From NCBI GenBank assembly GCA_903897565.1, contig CAIUCF010000712.1, positions 1 through 6,198 of the forward strand: 6,198 bases of DNA, in the 5' to 3' direction. The translations under genes and the position numbers were made by a program. This document shows, one piece after another, positions 1 to 4,680 of this stretch. Every line of letters begins with the position of its first letter. The stretch's first letter is position 1. The notes under the pieces are model-generated. The model worked only from the letters and a program-made list of their open reading frames with translations, was not told the origin of the DNA and did no database searches. The stretch comes from an uncultured Rhodospirillales bacterium (GTDB taxonomy: Bacteria > Pseudomonadota > Alphaproteobacteria > ATCC43930 > CGMCC-115725).

Positions 1-1
1 C

Positions 2-778
2 CTCGCGCTGTTCACGATCGTGCCGCTCTCGTTCCAGGGCGTTCTCGGCCTGAACGGCATGCTGGCCGGCCCGATCGTCGATGGCTCCGGCGTCGCCCAG
101 GCGATGGGCGCGATGGTCGGCGGCGGTCACATGATCACGCAGATCTTCGTCATGCTCATGATCCTCGCCCTGCTGCTGTCGATCATGACGGCGATGGCGG
201 GCTCCTCGCGCACCTTGTACCAGGGCTCGGTCGATGGCTGGCTGCCGCGCTACCTCAGCCGCGTCAATGATCACGGCGCGCCGGTCGCCGCGATGTGGAC
301 CGATCTGGTGTTCAACCTCTGCGTCCTGGCGATCGCCTGCGCCGACGCCACCAGCTTCTTCTTCATCCTGGCGGTGTCGAACGTCGGCTACATCATCTTC
401 AACTTCCTGAACCTCAACGCCGGCTGGATCCATCGCATCGACAGCGGCAATGTTCCCCGCCCCTACAAGGCCTCGAACATCCTGCTCGGCCTCGGTGCGC
501 TGTTCGCCTTCGTCAACGTCGTGTTCATGGGCGCAGGCGCCAAGGTCTGGAACCCGCAGGCGCTGTGGGCCGGCCTGATCTGGGCGGCGCTGATCCTGCC
601 GGTGTTCATCTTCCGGCACTATGTCCAGGACAAGGGCAAGTTCCCCGACCAGATGCTCGAGGACCTCCACGTCAGCGGCGGGGCGCTCAGCATCAAGAAG
701 GCTGGTATCCTGCCCTTCGCGACGCTCGCCGCCGGCGTCGTGGTGCTCCTGATCTCGAACTGGTTCTTCAAACTCTAA
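2..778 (+). CDS. APC-superfamily amino acid/amine permease, C-terminal part (5' end outside window)
   Basis: This is the last 258 residues of a cytoplasmic-membrane secondary transporter. The frame is open from base 2 and ends in TAA, so the start codon lies upstream of the window. About six to seven hydrophobic segments are visible, near residues 1-16 (cut), 47-67, 97-116, 118-140, 158-178, 187-204 and 234-255. Between the second and third is a cytoplasmic-loop motif, SSRTLYQGSVDGWLPRYLS, followed by NDHGAPVAA. This SR.LY...DG.LP pattern is typical of amino acid-polyamine-organocation permeases. The short charged tail after residue 203 precedes a last membrane segment ending NWFFKL. The substrate cannot be read from the sequence. 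The downstream oxidative demethylase genes suggest an alkylamine or a related amino acid, by position only. A terminator-like hairpin separates it from those genes, so co-transcription is uncertain. Family confidence is high and substrate confidence low. Confidence 0.88.
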   Translation, partial: LALFTIVPLSFQGVLGLNGMLAGPIVDGSGVAQAMGAMVGGGHMITQIFVMLMILALLLSIMTAMAGSSRTLYQGSVDGWLPRYLSRVNDHGAPVAAMWTDLVFNLCVLAIACADATSFFFILAVSNVGYIIFNFLNLNAGWIHRIDSGNVPRPYKASNILLGLGALFAFVNVVFMGAGAKVWNPQALWAGLIWAALILPVFIFRHYVQDKGKFPDQMLEDLHVSGGALSIKKAGILPFATLAAGVVVLLISNWFFKL

Positions 779-792
779 CCGACCTCATGCCA

Positions 793-821
793 CCCACCGC
801 GGGGTAAATCTCCGCGGTGGG
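793..821 (+). repeat. Perfect 10-bp inverted repeat upstream of the demethylase operon
   Basis: CCCACCGCGG at 793-802 is exactly complementary to CCGCGGTGGG at 812-821, with a 9-base spacer. As RNA it would form a very stable hairpin; as DNA it is a dyad that a regulator dimer could recognise. No T-run follows it directly, so alone it is not a canonical intrinsic terminator. Its last base, 821, is the first base of the next hairpin, so the two stems are stacked back to back. Its role as part of a double terminator, an operator or a leader structure cannot be decided from the sequence. Confidence 0.6.
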
Positions 822-848
822 CTCCCGACTTCGGCGCCGGGAGCTTTT
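821..848 (+). terminator. Probable intrinsic terminator (or leader attenuator) between permease and demethylase genes
   Basis: GCTCCCG at 821-827 pairs perfectly with CGGGAGC at 838-844 around a 10-base loop, and TTTT follows at 845-848. This is the form of a rho-independent terminator with a short U-tract. It lies 42 bases after the permease stop codon, as expected for ending that transcript. It is unusually close to the next gene: only 9 bases separate the T-tract from the ribosome binding site. If the operon is transcribed from further upstream, this element must be read through or regulated. Confidence 0.6.
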
Positions 849-857
849 GCCACAAAC

Positions 858-864
858 AAGGGAG
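858..864 (+). promoter_or_regulatory. Ribosome binding site supporting a GTG start
   Basis: AAGGGAG lies 7 bases before the GTG at 872. It fixes this GTG as the start of the GcvT-like gene in preference to the internal ATG at 950, which would remove conserved N-terminal residues. Confidence 0.7.
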
Positions 865-871
865 ACGACAC

Positions 872-2005
872 GTGACGCTGTCCTGGAGAACCTCGACCCT
901 GGCGAGCCGCCATATCGCACTGGGCTCGAAGCTTGAAGACTGGAGCGGCATGGGAACCGCCTGGAGCTACGACAAGGACCCCCACGAAGAACATGTCGCG
1001 ATCCGCACCAAGGCGGGCCTCATGGATGTCTCGGGCCTCAAGAAGGTCCATCTCGTCGGGCCGCATGCCCATGCCCTCGTCCACGAGGCGACGACCCGCG
1101 ACATCACCAAGATCTATCCTGGCAAATCCGCCTATGCCTGCATGCTGAACGAGCGCGGGCACTTCACGGATGACTGCATCCTCTATCGCACCGGCCCCAA
1201 TTCCTGGATGGTCGTGCACGGCTCCGGTTCGGGCCACGAGGAACTGACGCGCGCCTCCAAGGGCCGCAACGTCGCCGTGCTGTTCGACGACGATCTCCAC
1301 GATCTCTCGCTGCAGGGCCCGCTGGCGGTCGATTTCCTGGCGAAATACGTCCCCGGCATCCGGGACCTGAAATACTTCCACCACACCCCGGCCACGCTGT
1401 TCGGCAAGCCGGTGACGATCTCGCGCACCGGCTATACCGGCGAGCGCGGCTACGAGATCTTCTGCAAGGGCGACGACGCGCCGGTGATCTGGGACACCAT
1501 CCTCGCCGAGGGCAAGGAGCAGGGCATCATCCCCTGCCGCTTCACCACCCTCGACATGCTGCGGGTCGAGAGCTACCTGCTGTTCTACCCCTTCGACAAT
1601 TCGCAGATGTACCCGTTCGCCGACGAGGTGCCGGGCGACAGCCTGTGGGAACTCGGGCTCGACTTCACGGTCTCGCCGGGCAAAATCGGCTTCCGCGGCT
1701 TCGAGCAGCATTACAAGCTCAAGGGTAAGGAGCGCTTCAAGATCTTCGGTGTCCTCGTCGACGGCAAGCAGCCGACCAACGAAGGCGACGAGCTCTGGGC
1801 CGACGGCAAGAAGGTCGGCGTCATCACCTGCGGCATGTACTCGACCTTGACCGAGAAATCGATGGCTATCGCCCGCTTCGACGTGCCCTACGCCGTCCAC
1901 GGCACCAAGCTCGAAGTCCGCGGCAAAGTCGTCAACGGTCCGGCGATCGCCCATACCCTGCCCTTCGACGACCCGCAGAAGAAGAAGCGGACGGTGGTGG
2001 GCTAG
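872..2005 (+). CDS. GcvT-family THF-binding aminomethyltransferase-like subunit of oxidative N-demethylase cluster (DmmD-like)
   Basis: A 377-residue cytoplasmic protein of the glycine-cleavage T-protein (GcvT) fold. Recognisable family features are the N-terminal ALGSKLEDWSGMGTAW stretch (residues 16-31), DVSGLKKVHLVGP (52-64), NERGHFTDD (93-101), whose acidic pair lies where T-proteins contact folate, SRTGYTGERGYEIF (184-197), and LDMLRVESYL (227-236). A C-terminal beta-barrel region follows from about residue 285. The start is GTG, with a good ribosome binding site. No gcvH or gcvP lies nearby, and the next three genes are oxidative demethylase subunits. The likely role is therefore to hold THF and accept the one-carbon unit released as formaldehyde, giving methylene-THF. 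THF is a cofactor of the characterised haem-dependent N-demethylase. In the Ruegeria pomeroyi dmmDABC system I believe the accessory gene dmmD corresponds to this type of protein. Alternatives are a stand-alone folate-dependent demethylase of the DmdA or LigM kind. Confidence 0.85.
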   Translation: MTLSWRTSTLASRHIALGSKLEDWSGMGTAWSYDKDPHEEHVAIRTKAGLMDVSGLKKVHLVGPHAHALVHEATTRDITKIYPGKSAYACMLNERGHFTDDCILYRTGPNSWMVVHGSGSGHEELTRASKGRNVAVLFDDDLHDLSLQGPLAVDFLAKYVPGIRDLKYFHHTPATLFGKPVTISRTGYTGERGYEIFCKGDDAPVIWDTILAEGKEQGIIPCRFTTLDMLRVESYLLFYPFDNSQMYPFADEVPGDSLWELGLDFTVSPGKIGFRGFEQHYKLKGKERFKIFGVLVDGKQPTNEGDELWADGKKVGVITCGMYSTLTEKSMAIARFDVPYAVHGTKLEVRGKVVNGPAIAHTLPFDDPQKKKRTVVG

Positions 2006-2025
2006 GAACGGACGGTAGATAGACC

Positions 2026-2640
2026 ATGCCTACGATCCCGCCTTCCCCCTACAAGAGCCGCCCGGTCTATACGGGTCTGTCCTGGGTTGCCGGCGCCCGC
2101 CGGCACCTGATCGCCGCAGAGGGGGAAGGGGCGCTCGCCGCCCTCGACCTCCTGGCGGCAGCGGACGCCGATATCAAAAGCCGGACCACCCTGCTCTATA
2201 CCCCCGGCGGCTCCAAGCCGCAGGGCCATGGCGCCAAGCTGGCGGCGCTGCTGCCCGGCGAAGCCCATGAATTCCCGAGCATCGAGACCCTGCTGTTCCG
2301 CCTCAACGTCGAGCTGACCCGGGCCAATATGAGCACCCGCCTGTACACGACCGGCACCGAGGGCTTTCTCGGCCGGGTCGTCGCCTTGGCGCAGAGCCAC
2401 GGCATCAACCCGATGAGCGTGGTGACCGAGCATCGCGGCTCGCTCGCCCGCCGGGTGCAATGCGTCCATTGCAAGGGCTTCATCGAAGGTGTCACCACCT
2501 CCATCGTGCCCTGCAGCCATTGCGGCATTTCCCTGTTCGTGCGCGATCACTATTCGCGCCGTCTCGGCGCCTTCCAGGGCGTCATCGTCGACGCCGAGGT
2601 CCCGGGCGATGTGCCGGCGGCCGAGGAGGCCTATCCATGA
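2026..2640 (+). CDS. dmmA: DmmA-family small subunit of dimethylamine monooxygenase / oxidative N-demethylase
   Basis: A 204-residue soluble protein with no signal peptide or membrane segment. The C-terminal part carries two CxxC pairs, CVHC (146-149) and CSHC (163-166), 13 residues apart. They would form a zinc ribbon or hold another metal. The motif RDHYSRRLGAFQGV (173-186) follows and is characteristic of the DmmA family. The middle region (about 54-127) resembles a degraded NAD-binding half of a ferredoxin reductase: LLYT near 57, then RLYTTGTEGFLGRVVALA (105-122), which parallels the LYVCGPE region of the next gene. Its place between the GcvT-like gene and the reductase, and overlap with the latter by ATGA, support membership of one complex. 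Its exact biochemical job is unknown to me; a structural or electron-transfer coupling role is inference. The ATG start lies 20 bases after the previous stop, with only a weak ribosome binding site (GGTAGA). Confidence 0.82.
   Translation: MPTIPPSPYKSRPVYTGLSWVAGARRHLIAAEGEGALAALDLLAAADADIKSRTTLLYTPGGSKPQGHGAKLAALLPGEAHEFPSIETLLFRLNVELTRANMSTRLYTTGTEGFLGRVVALAQSHGINPMSVVTEHRGSLARRVQCVHCKGFIEGVTTSIVPCSHCGISLFVRDHYSRRLGAFQGVIVDAEVPGDVPAAEEAYP
2623..2629 (+). promoter_or_regulatory. Strong ribosome binding site deciding the reductase start
   Basis: GAGGAGG lies 7 bases before the ATG at 2637, which overlaps the preceding stop codon as ATGA. The same frame is open further upstream to 2460, but that extension runs inside the dmmA coding region and looks non-coding. 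This site fixes the true start at 2637. Confidence 0.8.
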
Positions 2641-3599
2641 TCCACGCCCATGATATCCGCGTGCGGGTCACGGCGATCGAGGATGTCGCCGCCCGCACCA
2701 AGCGCTTCCGCTTCGAGCCGGTTGATGGCGGCAGTCCGCCCCTGTTCGCTGGCGGCGCCCATATCACGGTCGCCCTCGGCGACGACGACGGCGCCATCCG
2801 CAATCCGTATACGCTCTCGGGCTCGCCCCAGGATCGCGGCGGCTACGAGATCACCGTACTGCGGACCACGGATTCCCGAGGCGGCTCAGCCTTCCTCCAT
2901 GAACAGGTTCGGGTCGGCCAGGAGCTCTCGATCTCCGCCCCCATCAACCTGTTCCCGATCAACTTTCTCGCCCGGCGCCACCTGCTGATCGCCGGCGGCA
3001 TCGGCATTACGCCGTTCCTGTCGATGACCGAGCAACTGGCCGATCTCGGTCAGAATTTCGAGCTGCATTACGCTATGACCTGCAGCGGCGCCGCGCCCTA
3101 CGAGGCCCAGCTTCGGTCCAGGCTCGGCCGCCGTTTCCATCGCTATTGCAGCGACAGGGGCGAGCGGATCGATCTGGAGACCCTGCTCGCGGGTCAGCCG
3201 CTCGGCACCCATCTCTATGTCTGCGGCCCGGAACGCCTCATCGACGCCACCATCGCCATGGCGACGAGTCTCGGCTGGCCGTCAGAGAACATCCATTTCG
3301 AGCGCTTCGCCGGGCCGCCGCCGGGCGATCCGTTTACGGTCCGGCTCGCCAAATCGGGCCAGACCGTCACCGTCGGCCAGCACCAGACCCTGCTCGAGGC
3401 CCTGGAACGCGCCGGGGTGGAGCCGCCCTCGCTGTGTCGTGGCGGCGCCTGCGGCCAATGCGAGCTGCCGGTGCTCTCCGCCGAGGGCGAATTGCTGCAT
3501 TACGACCACTTCCTGTCGGAAGAAGCCCGCGCCGCGGGGCACTCGATCATGACCTGCGTGTCGCGGCTGAAGGGCCGCGAACTGGTTCTCGATTTCTGA
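2637..3599 (+). CDS. PDR/VanB-family FMN and 2Fe-2S reductase subunit (DmmB-like)
   Basis: A 320-residue cytoplasmic electron-transfer protein that moves electrons from NAD(P)H to the haem subunit encoded next. Three domains appear in order. A flavin-binding barrel (about 5-110) has RNPYTL (55-60) at the position of the flavin-contacting RxYS/T motif. An NAD(P)-binding domain (about 112-225) has GGIGITP (120-126) and YVCGPE (194-199). A C-terminal plant-type ferredoxin domain (about 232-320) has cysteines 267, 272, 275 and 307 (CX4CX2CX31C) for a 2Fe-2S cluster. This order and length match phthalate dioxygenase reductase and vanillate demethylase reductase (VanB). Those enzymes use FMN, which agrees with the FMN and 2Fe-2S cofactors of the known N-demethylase. 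All key residues are present, so it should be functional. The start overlaps the dmmA stop, suggesting translational coupling. On its own it could serve an aromatic O-demethylase, but the neighbours point to N-demethylation. Confidence 0.92.
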   Translation: MIHAHDIRVRVTAIEDVAARTKRFRFEPVDGGSPPLFAGGAHITVALGDDDGAIRNPYTLSGSPQDRGGYEITVLRTTDSRGGSAFLHEQVRVGQELSISAPINLFPINFLARRHLLIAGGIGITPFLSMTEQLADLGQNFELHYAMTCSGAAPYEAQLRSRLGRRFHRYCSDRGERIDLETLLAGQPLGTHLYVCGPERLIDATIAMATSLGWPSENIHFERFAGPPPGDPFTVRLAKSGQTVTVGQHQTLLEALERAGVEPPSLCRGGACGQCELPVLSAEGELLHYDHFLSEEARAAGHSIMTCVSRLKGRELVLDF

Positions 3600-3615
3600 G
3601 CTTGAGGAACAACCA

Positions 3616-4656
3616 ATGAGCCTCGCCTTTCGCGATGAGACGTTCCGCGACGATTTCACCTTCTACAACAGCCCGGCGGCGATCCGCCGCTTCCCCTTTC
3701 CGTTCGACCGCGACGAGTACATGTACTCGGTCAACATCGAACCGCATGTGAAGGGTCCGGTCGGCTCGGTCGTCGAGTTCCCGATCGATATCGACGAGCA
3801 TTACGTCGCCGAGATGAAGGAGCGGGCGCTGGTCCTGCAGCAGGATCCGCTGCGCTGCCAGTCGCTGCCGCACATGATCACGGCGGAATGGGATCTGGTC
3901 GAGCTGCTGATGACCTCGATGGCGGAATCCTATCCGCAATGGTTCTCGCTGACCCGCGACGGCGACCGCTGGCACTGGATCAACAGGCCGCTGGAGATCG
4001 ACCAGAAATTCACCTTCGGCGACGTCGCGACCCTGCCCTATCCGCCGATGGAATACATCACCCGGCAGTGCCAGGGCGATTTCTCCCTGCTCGACCAGCG
4101 TGAGGACAATCTCTGGATGGATGCCGGGATCGCGACGACCCAGGCCGACTGGTCGCTGGATTTCGACATCGGCATGAACTTCATGGAATGGCACGCCCCG
4201 GTGCCGTTCGCCCATCAGATGGGCGTGTTCGAGCGCGCGCTGAAATACCTGCTCAACCTGCAGCTCGGACGGCCGGTGCGCCGCCTCAACTGGACGATGA
4301 CGATCAACCCGCGTCTCGACACCAGTCCCGAGCAATACCCGCATTGGGGCAAGGATCGCACCCAGGTCACGCCCGAGAATGCCGGACAGAAGGTCCATCT
4401 CCGCGTGGAGCTGCAAGGGTTGTGGCGACTGCCGCGCTCGAACGCGATCGTGTTCTCGATCCGCGGCTATCTCGCCTCGCTGCAAGAACTCTCGACCTCG
4501 CCGAAATGGGCGCGCCGGCTCAGCCGGATCCTGAAATCGCTGCCCGACGAGATCGCCGACTACAAGGGCCTGACCCGGCACCGCCCGCTCTCGATCGCCT
4601 GGCTCTCCCGGTTCGAAGACGGCTCGCCGACGACACCGGGCTGCGGGCCGGACTGA
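3616..4656 (+). CDS. Haem-dependent oxidative N-demethylase alpha subunit family protein (formerly DUF3445)
   Basis: A 346-residue cytoplasmic protein and the probable catalytic subunit. The characterised Pseudomonas mendocina member is a haem-binding PAS-fold enzyme that oxidises dimethylamine with O2 and NADPH. Family-typical stretches are QGDFSLLDQRED (153-164), DWSLDFDIGMNFMEWHAPVP (178-197), RRLNWTMTINPRLDTSPEQ (222-240), HLRVELQGLWRLPRSNAIVF (261-280), then SIRGYL (281-286) and DYKGL (315-319). Several histidines (44, 62, 86, 120, 193, 200, 243, 261, 322) and cysteines (81, 152) are present; I do not assign the haem ligand. The ATG is preceded by GAGG at 3604-3607, 8 bases upstream, and lies 16 bases after the reductase stop, so it completes the operon. 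Length fits the family. Its substrate is inferred to be dimethylamine from the gene set, but another secondary or N-methyl amine is possible. The stop codon lies in the loop of a strong hairpin. Confidence 0.88.
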   Translation: MSLAFRDETFRDDFTFYNSPAAIRRFPFPFDRDEYMYSVNIEPHVKGPVGSVVEFPIDIDEHYVAEMKERALVLQQDPLRCQSLPHMITAEWDLVELLMTSMAESYPQWFSLTRDGDRWHWINRPLEIDQKFTFGDVATLPYPPMEYITRQCQGDFSLLDQREDNLWMDAGIATTQADWSLDFDIGMNFMEWHAPVPFAHQMGVFERALKYLLNLQLGRPVRRLNWTMTINPRLDTSPEQYPHWGKDRTQVTPENAGQKVHLRVELQGLWRLPRSNAIVFSIRGYLASLQELSTSPKWARRLSRILKSLPDEIADYKGLTRHRPLSIAWLSRFEDGSPTTPGCGPD

Positions 4657-4669
4657 GCGCCGGCCCGCA
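4642..4669. terminator. Perfect hairpin around the operon stop codon; possible transcript end between convergent genes
   Basis: TGCGGGCCGG at 4642-4651 is exactly complementary to CCGGCCCGCA at 4660-4669, with an 8-base loop that contains the TGA stop of the haem subunit gene (4654-4656). The two convergent genes end only 24 bases apart, so a bidirectional transcription end is expected here. There is no T-run on either strand, so it is not a canonical intrinsic terminator. It may instead be a 3'-end stabilising hairpin or part of a factor-dependent site. Confidence 0.45.
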
Positions 4670-4680
4670 AGCTCCCTGCC

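Noticed and set aside
785..1954. A 389-codon open frame on the minus strand opposite the GcvT-like gene
   Set aside because: It lies opposite a clear GcvT-family gene, matches no family I recognise, and its low-complexity make-up (rich in G, A, V, D, R, E) is typical of antisense frames in high-GC DNA.
872..2005. Housekeeping glycine-cleavage T-protein (gcvT)
   Set aside because: No gcvH or gcvP is adjacent, the gene is embedded with oxidative demethylase subunits, and the N-terminal wording differs from classical GcvT.
1988..2016. Direct repeat CGGACGGT at 1988-1995 and 2009-2016 around the GcvT-gene stop
   Set aside because: Eight bases of GC-rich repeat with two copies is readily expected by chance in this composition, and no third copy or functional context is seen.
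2460..2636. Upstream extension of the reductase frame
   Set aside because: The extra 59 residues are arginine- and histidine-rich shadow sequence inside dmmA. The ribosome site at 2623-2629 and the family's usual length both support the start at 2637.
3547..4581. A 344-codon open frame on the minus strand opposite the haem subunit gene
   Set aside because: It is antisense to a conserved DUF3445 protein, rich in R, Q, H, L and E, with no recognisable motif, and is explained by GC-driven lack of stop codons.
3616..4656. Novel haem sensor (signalling PAS protein)
   Set aside because: The sequence follows the enzymatic DUF3445 family and is in an operon with its reductase and THF subunits. No signalling output domain is present.
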